The notes beneath the pieces are model-generated. The model did no database searches. It saw only the letters and a program-made list of their open reading frames with translations, and was not told the origin of the DNA. Shown here piece by piece: positions 35,533 to 43,161 of a stretch of 64,000 nt of DNA. The position numbers and the translations under genes were made by a program. This DNA comes from Actinomycetota bacterium (GTDB lineage Bacteria > Actinomycetota > Thermoleophilia > Gaiellales > Gaiellaceae). The stretch's first letter is position 1. Each line of letters starts with the position of its first letter. The DNA is taken from NCBI GenBank assembly GCA_005884575.1, contig VAWW01000013.1, positions 62,001-126,000 on the forward strand. Reading direction: 5' to 3'.

Positions 35533-36585
35533 CTAGTGGTCAATACCACTAACGCGTTCGCCGCCCGCGTCGAACAGGTGCGCCTCCTCGGCCACCGGCC
35601 GCAGCGCCACGCGCTCGCCCCGCGCCGGCGCCCGCTTCGCTTCCGTGCGCGCGACGAGCCTCCCGAGCGCCGACGCGCAGAAGACGTACGCGTCGGCGCC
35701 GAGCTCCTCGACGACCTGCACCTCGGCAGGCAGCCCTTCGCCCGCGAGCTCGAGCGACTCGGGCCGCAAGCCGACGACGACCTCGCCGTTCCCTGCCGGA
35801 ACCGGAATCCGCGATCCACCGAACGAAACGGCCCCATTCGAGCACGGCAGCGTGCAGAGGTTCATTGCGGGCGAGCCGATGAACCCGGCGACGAAGGTGT
35901 TGACCGGCCGCTCGTAGAGGACGCGCGGCTCGTCGCACTGCTGCAGCCGCCCGTCCTTCATCACGGCGACGCGATCACCGAGCGTCATCGCTTCCGCCTG
36001 GTCGTGCGTCACGTAGACGGTCGTCGTCCCGAGCCGGTCCTGGAGCGCGGCGATGTCTGCGCGCATCTGGACGCGCAGCTTCGCGTCGAGGTTGGAGAGA
36101 GGCTCGTCCATCAGGAAGACGCTCGGCTCCCGGACGATCGCGCGTCCCATTGCGACGCGCTGGCGCTGGCCCCCGGAGAGCTGACCCGGCTTGCGCGCGA
36201 GGTAGTCGACGAGCCCGAGCAGCTCCGCCGCCTCACGGACGCGGCGCTCCCGCTCGCTCTTCTTGACGTGCGCGATCTTGAGGGGGAAGCCGATGTTCGC
36301 GGCGACGCTCAGGTACGGATAGAGCGCGTAGTTCTGGAAGACCATCGCGACGTCGCGCTCCTTCGCCGGCAGGTCGGTGACGTCGCGCCCGCCGATCAGG
36401 ACGGCGCCCGCGTCGACCTCCTCAAGACCCGCGAGCATCCGCAGCGCCGTCGTCTTGCCGGAGCCGGACGGGCCGACGAGCACCATGAACTCGCCGTCTG
36501 GGATCTCGAGCTCGAGCGCGTCGACCGCGGGCGCCTCAGTGCCCGGATAGATGCGCGTCGCGCGGTCGAAGCTGACGTCAGCCAC
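35533..36585 (-). CDS. Carbohydrate ABC transporter ATP-binding protein, MalK/MsiK/UgpC type
   Basis: A 350-residue ATPase. GTG at 36585 gives MADVSFDRATRIYPGTEAPAVDALEL; the start overlaps the kinase-gene stop by 8 bp. Walker A is GPSGSGKTTALRML, the Q-loop lies in MVFQNYALYPYLSV, signature [14 protein letters not shown], Walker B VFLMDEPLSNLDAKL, switch VTHDQAEAMTLGDRVAVM. The C-terminal regulatory/TOBE domain includes VNTFVAGFIGSPAMN and VVVGLRPESLEL. It is the only MalK-type ATPase in the window and is flanked by two MalEFG systems, so it probably energises both, as MsiK does in Streptomyces. Confidence 0.93.
   Translation of the reverse strand: MADVSFDRATRIYPGTEAPAVDALELEIPDGEFMVLVGPSGSGKTTALRMLAGLEEVDAGAVLIGGRDVTDLPAKERDVAMVFQNYALYPYLSVAANIGFPLKIAHVKKSERERRVREAAELLGLVDYLARKPGQLSGGQRQRVAMGRAIVREPSVFLMDEPLSNLDAKLRVQMRADIAALQDRLGTTTVYVTHDQAEAMTLGDRVAVMKDGRLQQCDEPRVLYERPVNTFVAGFIGSPAMNLCTLPCSNGAVSFGGSRIPVPAGNGEVVVGLRPESLELAGEGLPAEVQVVEELGADAYVFCASALGRLVARTEAKRAPARGERVALRPVAEEAHLFDAGGERVSGIDH
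35535..35550. promoter_or_regulatory. Palindromic DasR-like operator upstream of the GntR gene
   Basis: AGTGGT-CAAT-ACCACT has perfect 6-bp arms (7 with flanking T/A) and matches AGTGGTCTAGACCACT at 14 of 16 bases. It overlaps the last codons of the malK-type gene. On the minus strand it contains TTGACC, a possible -35, with TTGAAT 17 bases downstream as -10. Autoregulation of the GntR gene is the simplest reading. Confidence 0.65.
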
Positions 36586-37504
36586 GGCTCGTCCTCGCGA
36601 GCGTCGGCGTGCCGAGCTCGGCTCGGGCGCGGGCGAGTGCCTGGGGCCGTGCGCCGACCTCCTCCAGTGCGAGGAGCGCGACGCCGACGATCGGCGGTGC
36701 CTCGACGACTTGCAGACTGACCGACGGCGCGACCTCGCGCAGCTCGTGCTCGACCGCGCCGAGCAGCCCCGCGTCGCCCGACTGCAGCAGACCACCGCCG
36801 AGAACCACCTCGACGGGCTCCGCCGTCAGGTCGAGCCGGAGCAGCGCGACGCGCACGAGCGAGACGATCTCGCCCGCGAGCCGGTCGCGAAGCTCGGCCG
36901 CGACCGGATCGTCCGCCGCCTCGGCGAGCACGACCGGCGCGAGCTCGACGACGCGGCGCTCGGAGATCCGTCCGAAGTGGATCGCCTCGGCGAGCGCGCT
37001 CGGGGCCTCGAGGCCGAAGTGCTCCGGAACGGCGAGCTCGAGCGTCGTCGTCGGGCCGCGGCCGTCCTCGCTGCGCGCCGCGGCCGAGACCGCAGCCATG
37101 CCGACGTCGTAGCCGCCGCCCCAGTCCCCGCTCAGCTGCCCGAGCGAAGGGAAGCGCGCGTGGCGCCCATCCGGTGTGACGCCGACGCAGTTGATCCCGG
37201 CGCCGCAGGTGACGGCGACGCCCCACCCACGCTCGGTGCCCGCCCGGAGGATCGCGAACGTGTCGTTGTCGACGACGATCCGGCGGGCCCAGCCACGCGC
37301 GGCTGCGAGCCTCTCGAGCTGGTCGACCTCGGCCGGGAAGTCGACGCCGGCGAGCAGGAGCTCGGCGAGCTCGATCTCCGGTCGCTCCGCCGCGGCCTCG
37401 TCGAGCAGCGACTCGAGGATGTCGAGGCAGCGCTCCGCGCCGAGATGCTGCGGCGAGCTCGCGGGCCCGCGGGCGAGCGCGAGCACCTCGCCGTCCGACC
37501 GCAC
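36578..37504 (-). CDS. BadF/BadG-family (NAGK-like) sugar kinase, N-terminal phosphate loop lost
   Basis: A 308-residue ASKHA protein resembling N-acetylglucosamine kinase. Present are NDTFAILRAGTERGWGVAVTCGAGINCVGV (about 79-108), LGQLSGDWGGGYDVG and the C-terminal nucleotide motif VVLGGGLLQSGD. The first phosphate motif (DGGxxKT) is missing. An in-frame ATG at 37527, sharing ATGA with the MalG-type stop, encodes MIVLAVDG. The frame then jumps to VRSDGEVLALARG, so roughly nine codons are deleted together with a frame change. The longest intact frame restarts at GTG 37504. Without the ATP loop it is probably inactive. It lies between MalG and MalK genes, the expected place for the sugar's kinase. 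Confidence 0.8.
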   Translation of the reverse strand: MRSDGEVLALARGPASSPQHLGAERCLDILESLLDEAAAERPEIELAELLLAGVDFPAEVDQLERLAAARGWARRIVVDNDTFAILRAGTERGWGVAVTCGAGINCVGVTPDGRHARFPSLGQLSGDWGGGYDVGMAAVSAAARSEDGRGPTTTLELAVPEHFGLEAPSALAEAIHFGRISERRVVELAPVVLAEAADDPVAAELRDRLAGEIVSLVRVALLRLDLTAEPVEVVLGGGLLQSGDAGLLGAVEHELREVAPSVSLQVVEAPPIVGVALLALEEVGARPQALARARAELGTPTLARTSRG

Positions 37505-37523
37505 CCGTCGACCGCCAACACGA

Positions 37524-38405
37524 TCATCCCTTCACTCCCGTCAGGGTGACGCCTTCGACGAACGCCTTCTGCGCCAGGAAGAAGAGCACGATCACCGGTG
37601 CCATCACGAGCAGCGTCGCTGCCATCGTCAGGTTCCACTGCACCTGGTGCAGCGACCGGAACTGCGACAGGCCGATCGACGCGACCCAGTGGTGCGGGCT
37701 CTCGCCGACGTAGAGCAGCGGCAGGAAGTAGTCGTTGAACGTGTAGAGGATCGAGAACAGCGCCACCGCCGCGATCGCCGGCTTCGCGAGGCGCAGCACG
37801 ACCGTCGTGAGAATCCGCAGCTCGCCGCAGCCGTCGACGCGCGCGGCGTCGAGATACTCCTCCGGAATCGTCAGGAAGAACTGCCGCAGCAGGAAGATCG
37901 AGAACGCGTCCCCGAGCCAGCTCGGGATGATCAACGGCCAGAGCGTCCCGACCAGATGCAGCTTGGCCCAGAGTACGTAGACCGGGATCACCGAGACCTG
38001 CGGCGGCAGCATCAGCGCGACGAGCACGACGAGGAAGACGGCGTCGCGCCCCCGCCAGCGCAGCCGCGAGAGCGCGTACGCGACTGGGATGCTCGAGACG
38101 AGCACGCCAAGTGTCGCGAGCCCCGAGTACATCGCTGTGTTCAGCGCCCAGCGCAAGAGCGGCGCCTTCGACCAGACGTCGACGAAGTTGCTCCACCTGA
38201 ACGGCTGCGGCCAGAGGTGCGACGAGAGCGCCTGGTTCGTCGACATCAATGCCGTCAGCGCGATGAAGGCGAACGGCGCCAGGAAGAGAACCGCGACCGC
38301 GATCAGCAGGCTGTGATTCGCGACCGCGACGAGGAACCTCCGTCGACGGACCGCGAGCGGCGGCTTCCTGCGGGCGAGCGGCGCGGTCGCCGCCGCGGTC
38401 GTCAT
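37524..38405 (-). CDS. Carbohydrate ABC transporter permease, MalG type (sugar system 2)
   Basis: A 293-residue permease with six helices. ATG at 38405 overlaps the MalF-type stop (ATGA) and gives MTTAAATAPLARRKPPLAVRRRR before helix 1 (LLIAVAVLFLAPFAFIALTAL). The coupling loop is IPEEYLDAARVDGCGELRILTTVVLRLAKPA, and the C terminus AQKAFVEGVTLTGVKG is the MalG tail. It differs in sequence from the system 1 MalG, so the two systems are not a recent duplication. Confidence 0.92.
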   Translation of the reverse strand: MTTAAATAPLARRKPPLAVRRRRFLVAVANHSLLIAVAVLFLAPFAFIALTALMSTNQALSSHLWPQPFRWSNFVDVWSKAPLLRWALNTAMYSGLATLGVLVSSIPVAYALSRLRWRGRDAVFLVVLVALMLPPQVSVIPVYVLWAKLHLVGTLWPLIIPSWLGDAFSIFLLRQFFLTIPEEYLDAARVDGCGELRILTTVVLRLAKPAIAAVALFSILYTFNDYFLPLLYVGESPHHWVASIGLSQFRSLHQVQWNLTMAATLLVMAPVIVLFFLAQKAFVEGVTLTGVKG

Positions 38406-39361
38406 CTCGCAGCTCCGGCGTAGTGCACCCATCGGCGCGAGTTGACGATGATGACGAGCGTCACGAGGAACGAGACGGCGAGCAGCAGCATCGCCATCGC
38501 GGACGCGTAGCCCATGTTGAAGTAGCGGAACCCGTGCTGGTAGAGCAGGATCGGGTAGAAGAGCGTCGAGCCCTCCGGGTAACCGAGGTTCGCCGGCAGG
38601 TCACCGGCCTGCGACGCCTGTCCCGACGCGACGTTCGCGGCGACGTACGCTTGCGTGAAGTACTGCAGCCCCTGGATCACGCCGAGCACGACCGCGAAGA
38701 GGATGATCGGGCTGATCGACGGCAGCGTCACCCAGCGCAGCCGCTGCCACGGCCCGGCGCCGTCGAGCTCAGCCGACTCGTAGAGGTGCCGCGGCACGTC
38801 GTGGATCGCCGCGAGGAAGATGATCATCGTGTTCCCGACGCCCCAGACCGCGAGCAGCACGAGCGACGGCTTGGCCCACTGCGGCGACTGGAACCAGAGC
38901 GGCCCCTGGATTCCCAGGTGGGAGAGCGTGACGTTCACGGGTCCGGTCGCCGGGTTGAGCAGGTAGACGAAGCCGAGCGTTGCGGCGACCGGGGGCGCGA
39001 GCGCGGGCAGGTAGAAGATCGTCCGGAAGATCCCGACGCCGCTCCGCGCACGCGAGACCATCAACGCGATCCCGAACGCGAACAGGACCTGCAGCGGCAC
39101 CGCGACGCCGATCATCCAGAGCGTGTTCGAGACCGCCGGCCAGATCTGCTGGTCGGTGTGGAAGAGGTACTGGTAGTTCGCGAAGCCGATCCAGCGCGGC
39201 GACGAGAGCAGGTCGTAGTGCGTGAACGACAGGTACACGCTCATCGCGAGCGGATACCCGAAGAAGACGGAGAAGCCGACGAGCCAGGGGCTCATGAGGA
39301 GCAGGACGAGTCGGCGGCGGCGCCACGCCGCCTTCCTCCTGGCTCGCCGGCGGTCGGTCAC
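38402..39361 (-). CDS. Carbohydrate ABC transporter permease, MalF type (sugar system 2)
   Basis: A 319-residue permease beginning MTDRRRARRKAAWRRRRLVLLLMSPWLVGFSVFFGYP, a basic cytoplasmic N terminus then helix 1. The P2 loop contains LTHYDLLSSPRWIGFANYQYLF-like extracellular sequence, and the coupling loop is VPRHLYESAELDGAGPWQRLRWVTLPSISP. GTG start at 39361 shares GTGA with the binding-protein stop. Confidence 0.92.
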   Translation of the reverse strand: MTDRRRARRKAAWRRRRLVLLLMSPWLVGFSVFFGYPLAMSVYLSFTHYDLLSSPRWIGFANYQYLFHTDQQIWPAVSNTLWMIGVAVPLQVLFAFGIALMVSRARSGVGIFRTIFYLPALAPPVAATLGFVYLLNPATGPVNVTLSHLGIQGPLWFQSPQWAKPSLVLLAVWGVGNTMIIFLAAIHDVPRHLYESAELDGAGPWQRLRWVTLPSISPIILFAVVLGVIQGLQYFTQAYVAANVASGQASQAGDLPANLGYPEGSTLFYPILLYQHGFRYFNMGYASAMAMLLLAVSFLVTLVIIVNSRRWVHYAGAAR

Positions 39362-40689
39362 GGCACCCTGCCGCCCTTCTTCGCCTGGGCGAGCTGCGCG
39401 TCGATCTGCTTGTCGACGTTCTTCAAGCCGCCGACGAGGTCTTTCGCGTGGCCGGCCTGGTACTTCACGACGAAGTTCTCGATCAGGTCCTGGTACGCCG
39501 CGCCGACCGCGGTGATCGGCGAGGTCGTCGACTTCGGGTTGCCGAAGATCTTCAGGAACGTCGCGAAGTGCGGGTCCGGCTTGATCTCCGGCGAGGTCAG
39601 AGACGCCTTCGTCGTGGGCACGTTGCGGATCTCATTCGAGAACTGTGCGAGGAAGTGGCTGTTGGTGGTCAGGTACTTCACGAGAGCCCATGCCTGGTCG
39701 CCGTGCTTGACCCCCTTCGGGATGCCGATGATCGTCCCGTTGATGTAACCCGAACCGTAGAGCTGCGGATGGTCGTCGGCGACCGGCATCGGCGCGGTTC
39801 CGTACTGGAGACCCGGGTGCTCGTTCTGGATGAAGGCGACGCGCCACTCTCCGTCCTCGGCCATCGCCAGCTTGCCGAGCTCGAATGCGTTCGACGCGGA
39901 GAACTCGTCGCCGAGGCCGGCCTGGAAGCGGACGAGCTTCGAGTAGCCGTACCAGTCGATCAGATTCTTCTGCCACTTCAGCGCCTTCGCCCATGCGGGA
40001 TCGGAGCCGAGGATCGAGTGGCCTTTCGCATCCATGAACTGCGCGGCCCAGGACTGGGCGTTGCGGATCGCCTTGACGGGCGCGCCGTCGTAGAAGCCGG
40101 AGAACGGGGTGTAGCCCACGACTTTCAGCGATCCGTCCGCGTTTTTCTGCGTCAGCTTCTTCGCATACGCCGCGAGCTCGGACATCGTCTTCGGCGGCCG
40201 AGTGAGGCCGGCCTTCTTGAAGAGCGTCCTGTTGTAGTACAGGCCGAATGTGTCGGCGAGCAACGGCAGTGCGCAGCGCTTCCCCGCGTACTGCGTGTAG
40301 TACTGCGTCGCTTTCGGGAAGATGTCGACGTTGATGTGGTCCTTGTTCAGGTACGGCGCGAGGTCGATCCACGCCCCCGACGTGCAGAAGCTGCCGACGT
40401 TCGACGGCGTGAACGAGCTGACGACATCGGGCGCGTTGCCGCCCCTGATCGCCGCGAGGATCTTGTCGTCGTTGATGTTCCCGACGACGTCGACCTGCAC
40501 CTCGGAATGCTTTGCGTCGTACTCGGCCACGAGCGACTTGAAGGACTTGAGCTCGTGGGTGGCCGAGCTCCAACCGACCCAGACCGTGAGCTTCGTCGGG
40601 CCGGCCTTCCCCTTCGGCGCGGCTGCGGCGGCCGCGGCGGCGAGCGCCAGCGCCGCGGCCACGACGACTGCGATGCGCATCCGTCTCAT
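39358..40689 (-). CDS. Carbohydrate ABC substrate-binding protein, family 1 (sugar system 2)
   Basis: A 443-residue binding protein. ATG at 40689 with GAGGGAG upstream begins MRRMRIAVVVAAALALAAAAA, a Sec signal with no lipobox Cys. The mature part shows TKLTVWVGWSSATHELKSF, IRGGNAPDVVSSFTPSN, GLYYNRTLFKKAGL and GYINGTIIGIPKGVKHGDQAWALVKYL, standard for SBP_bac_1. It heads the SBP-MalF-MalG-kinase-MalK transcript. A good promoter and a 19-bp palindrome precede it, and a ROK-family regulator is encoded divergently, so that protein is the likely repressor. Confidence 0.93.
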   Translation of the reverse strand: MRRMRIAVVVAAALALAAAAAAAAPKGKAGPTKLTVWVGWSSATHELKSFKSLVAEYDAKHSEVQVDVVGNINDDKILAAIRGGNAPDVVSSFTPSNVGSFCTSGAWIDLAPYLNKDHINVDIFPKATQYYTQYAGKRCALPLLADTFGLYYNRTLFKKAGLTRPPKTMSELAAYAKKLTQKNADGSLKVVGYTPFSGFYDGAPVKAIRNAQSWAAQFMDAKGHSILGSDPAWAKALKWQKNLIDWYGYSKLVRFQAGLGDEFSASNAFELGKLAMAEDGEWRVAFIQNEHPGLQYGTAPMPVADDHPQLYGSGYINGTIIGIPKGVKHGDQAWALVKYLTTNSHFLAQFSNEIRNVPTTKASLTSPEIKPDPHFATFLKIFGNPKSTTSPITAVGAAYQDLIENFVVKYQAGHAKDLVGGLKNVDKQIDAQLAQAKKGGRVP

Positions 40690-40698
40690 GGCTCCCTC

Positions 40699-40717
40699 TC
40701 GTTAGTGAACCTTACGA
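40699..40717. promoter_or_regulatory. ROK-type operator O1 upstream of sugar system 2
   Basis: TCGTTAG-TGAAC-CTTACGA, an imperfect palindrome directly downstream of the putative -10 of the sugar system 2 promoter, around the expected transcription start. It shares TCGTTAG-N5-CTnACGA with O2 at 40773. The centre-to-centre distance is 74 bp, about seven helical turns. Confidence 0.65.
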
Positions 40718-40721
40718 GGCG

Positions 40722-40751
40722 ACCGTAACGGGCTCCTTCTCTGTAAGTCAA
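40722..40751 (-). promoter_or_regulatory. Putative promoter of sugar system 2 operon
   Basis: On the minus strand TTGACT (40751-40746) and TACGGT (40727-40722) are separated by 18 bases, a good housekeeping-sigma pattern. It lies between the two ROK-type palindromes and faces the binding-protein gene. Confidence 0.55.
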
Positions 40752-40772
40752 GCTTGGGATTGTGCGGGCTTG

Positions 40773-40791
40773 TCGTTAGGCTTCCTGACGA
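40773..40791. promoter_or_regulatory. ROK-type operator O2 at the ROK gene start
   Basis: TCGTTAG-GCTTC-CTGACGA (8-bp arms with one mismatch if the flanking G/C pair is included) ends one base before the ATG of the ROK gene. No ribosome site is present between it and the ATG, so the message is probably leaderless and the operator would overlap the core promoter. Same half-sites and 5-base spacing as O1. Confidence 0.65.
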
Positions 40792-40792
40792 C

Positions 40793-41947
40793 ATGGCCAT
40801 CCCGCCGCTCCTCAAAGATTTGAACGAGCGCACGGTGCTGGAGGCGATCCGCGAGGAGGCGCCGATCTCCCGCGCCGAGATCTCGCGCCGGGCCGGGATC
40901 TCGAAGCCGACGGTTTCGCTCGCCCTCCAGTCGCTGCTCGACGCCGGTCTCGTGCGCGAGGCGAAGGTGGACCCGGGACGGCCGAGCTACGGCGCGGTGT
41001 TCTTCGAGCCCGTTCCGGACGCGGCGCTCGTGCTCGGCCTCGATCTCGGCTCGCGTTTCCTGCGCGGCGCCGTGTGCGACCTCGGCGGGCGCATCCGCAC
41101 GCGGCAGGACGTCGAGGCCGATGCCGGGGGCGCGGACTGGGTGCTCGACGTCGTCGCCGGACTGCGCGACTCGCTCGTCGCCGCGGCGGGCGCATCGGAC
41201 GGCCAGCTCGACGGCGTCGTCGCCGGTATCCCGGGCGTCGTCACCGGGAGCGGCGAGATCCGGCTCGCGCTGAACGTGCCCCGGCTCGAGGGGCGAAAGT
41301 TCGGCGAGGAACTGGCGGCGCGGCTCGAGGTCCCGGTCACGCTAGAGAACGACATCAACCTCGCGGCGCTCGGCGAGCGCTGGCAGGGCGTCGCACGCGG
41401 CGTCGACGATTTCATGTTCCTCTCGATCGGCGCGGGTCTCGGCGCGGGTCTCGTGCTCGACGGCGAGCTGAAGCGCGGCCGGCACGGCGCCGCCGGCGAG
41501 CTCGACTACGCGCGCGCCGGCCGCGACGACGATTTCGATCCGTGCGCCGCCGCGGCCTCCGCGCTCGCCGCGCGGCTGGCCGAGGGAAAGGAGACGATGC
41601 TCGCCCCGCCGTTCGACACGCGCGAGATCTTCACCGCGGCGCGCGGTCGCGACGCCGTGGCGCGGGCCGTGGTCGCGGAGCTCGCGCGGCGGATCGCATT
41701 GCACATCGTCCCGATCGCGGCGGTCGCGGACGTCGAGCTCGTTGTCCTCGGCGGCGGTCTCGGCACGAACGGCGACCTGCTGCTCGGGCCGGTGCGCGCG
41801 CACCTCGACGAGTGGCTGCCCTTCCCGCCGCGCGTCGAGGTCTCGATGCTCGGCGACGCGGCCGTCCTGACCGGTGCGCTCGCCGTCGGAAGGCAGGCCG
41901 CGCTCGAGAACGTGTTCGCGAATCGCAGCGCACGTAGACTCGGCTGA
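40793..41947 (+). CDS. ROK-family transcriptional regulator
   Basis: A 384-residue NagC/XylR-type protein. The N-terminal winged HTH is LNERTVLEAIREEAPISRAEISRRAGISKPTVSLALQSLLDAGLVRE (about 8-54). The ROK sugar-binding domain follows: LGLDLGSRFLRGAVCDLGG, VAGIPGVVTGSGEI, VTLENDINLAALGER (sugar-binding Asn-Asp) and FLSIGAGLGAGLVLDGEL. The zinc-binding His/CxCGxxGCxE motif of canonical ROK proteins is not evident; the equivalent region reads GRHGAAGELDYARAGRDDDFDPCAAAAS. ATG at 40793 is chosen because the HTH starts right after it. It is divergent from sugar system 2 and directly abuts the M24 peptidase gene. Confidence 0.92.
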   Translation: MAIPPLLKDLNERTVLEAIREEAPISRAEISRRAGISKPTVSLALQSLLDAGLVREAKVDPGRPSYGAVFFEPVPDAALVLGLDLGSRFLRGAVCDLGGRIRTRQDVEADAGGADWVLDVVAGLRDSLVAAAGASDGQLDGVVAGIPGVVTGSGEIRLALNVPRLEGRKFGEELAARLEVPVTLENDINLAALGERWQGVARGVDDFMFLSIGAGLGAGLVLDGELKRGRHGAAGELDYARAGRDDDFDPCAAAASALAARLAEGKETMLAPPFDTREIFTAARGRDAVARAVVAELARRIALHIVPIAAVADVELVVLGGGLGTNGDLLLGPVRAHLDEWLPFPPRVEVSMLGDAAVLTGALAVGRQAALENVFANRSARRLG

Positions 41948-43081
41948 GTGTTCGACCACGCGGAGCGGCGGCGCCGGTTGTCGGAGCGGATGCGCGAAGA
42001 GGGCGTCGACCTGCTCTTCCTCGGCCTCTCCGCCGATCTCGAGTATCTGAGCGGCGCCGAGCGTGGGATCCCGAACTTCGGCGAGAGCTCGTACGCGCAC
42101 GGCTGGGTCGCGGGCGGCTTCTTCCGGCCGGACGGCGATCCGGTCTTCGTGCTGCCGCGCATGGCACGGCGCTTCGAGCTGAGCCAATGGGAGGCGCCCG
42201 GAGAGCTCGTGGTCGTCAACGAGACCGACGACGGGCCGGCGATCTTCGAGCGAGTGGTGCGTGGGCTGAACTCGAACGCGGCGGTGGCGGTCGGCAACCG
42301 CGTCTGGGCGGAGGCCGTCCTGAACCTCGGCCGCTCCGTCGGCTTCGAAAAGCTCCAGACCGGCTCCCAGCTCGTCAACGAGCTCCGCCGCGTCAAGTCG
42401 CCGGAGGAGCTCGACGCGATGTCGCGCGCGGTCGACGTCGCCGAGAAGACGATGGCCGCGGTCACGCCGAAGGTCGTCCCGGGCGTGACGATGGCCGAGC
42501 TGAACGAGGAAGTCGAGCACCAGCTACTCGCGCACGGCTCCCGCACGCCGTCGTTCGCGACGCACACGTTCACGGGGATGGATCCGGACAGCCTCGACGC
42601 GACGCGCGAGACGGCCCACGAGCCGCTGCGCGAGGGCACCGCGGTGATGTTCGACTTCGGCGCGGTCGTCGACGGCTACTGCAGCGACTTCGGCCGGACG
42701 ATCTACTGCGGCGAGCCGCCGGCCGACGTGCGCGAGGTGTACGCCGTGATGCTCGCCGCGCAGGAAGCGGGCCGGGACGCGTCGGTTCCGGGTGCGCTCG
42801 CGCGCGAGGTGAACGCAGCGTGCCGGGCGCCGATCGAGGAAGCCGGCCTCGGCGAGTACTTCGGCCACCGAATGGGCCACGGCATCGGCATGGACATCCA
42901 CGAGAAGCCGTTCATCTCGGCCGAGGACGAGACGCCGCTCGAACCCGGCATGACGTTCACCGACGAGCCGTCGATCATTCTCCCCGGCCGCTTCAGCGTC
43001 CGCATCGAAGACATCGTCGTGTGCGAGGACTCAGGCGGGCGAAAGCTGGGTTCGTATCCGGCGGAGCTCGCCAACACATAA
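41948..43081 (+). CDS. M24-family metallopeptidase (Xaa-Pro aminopeptidase-like)
   Basis: A 377-residue creatinase/prolidase-fold enzyme. The N-terminal domain (about 1-130) includes LLFLGLSADLEYLSGAERG. The catalytic 'pita-bread' domain carries the five metal ligands: two Asp in FDFGAVVDGYCSDFGRTIY, His in GHRMGHGIGMDIHE, Glu in FTDEPSI and Glu in RIEDIVV. It removes N-terminal residues next to proline from peptides. The GTG start immediately follows the TGA of the ROK gene, so it is probably co-transcribed with it. Prolidase-like dipeptide specificity is possible. Confidence 0.9.
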   Translation: MFDHAERRRRLSERMREEGVDLLFLGLSADLEYLSGAERGIPNFGESSYAHGWVAGGFFRPDGDPVFVLPRMARRFELSQWEAPGELVVVNETDDGPAIFERVVRGLNSNAAVAVGNRVWAEAVLNLGRSVGFEKLQTGSQLVNELRRVKSPEELDAMSRAVDVAEKTMAAVTPKVVPGVTMAELNEEVEHQLLAHGSRTPSFATHTFTGMDPDSLDATRETAHEPLREGTAVMFDFGAVVDGYCSDFGRTIYCGEPPADVREVYAVMLAAQEAGRDASVPGALAREVNAACRAPIEEAGLGEYFGHRMGHGIGMDIHEKPFISAEDETPLEPGMTFTDEPSIILPGRFSVRIEDIVVCEDSGGRKLGSYPAELANT

Positions 43082-43113
43082 CCGGTGAGCCTGGGCCTCG
43101 CGGGACTGCGAAT

Positions 43114-43151
43114 AGAGGCCCGTGCCGACGCCGCGCGCGACACGGGCCTCT
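43114..43151. terminator. Bidirectional terminator-like hairpin between convergent genes
   Basis: AGAGGCCCGTG (43114-43124) and CACGGGCCTCT (43141-43151) form a perfect 11-bp stem around a 16-base GC-rich loop, placed between the convergent M24 and Opp system 3 binding-protein stops. GCGTTT follows on the plus strand; there is no long T-run, as is usual in GC-rich actinobacteria. Confidence 0.7.
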
Positions 43152-43161
43152 GCGTTTCGAG

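Noticed and set aside
37132-38196. Separate 354-residue gene over the MalG/kinase junction
   Set aside because: It is an off-frame read through the MalG-type gene. Only its short MIVLAVDG segment is meaningful, as the lost N terminus of the kinase.
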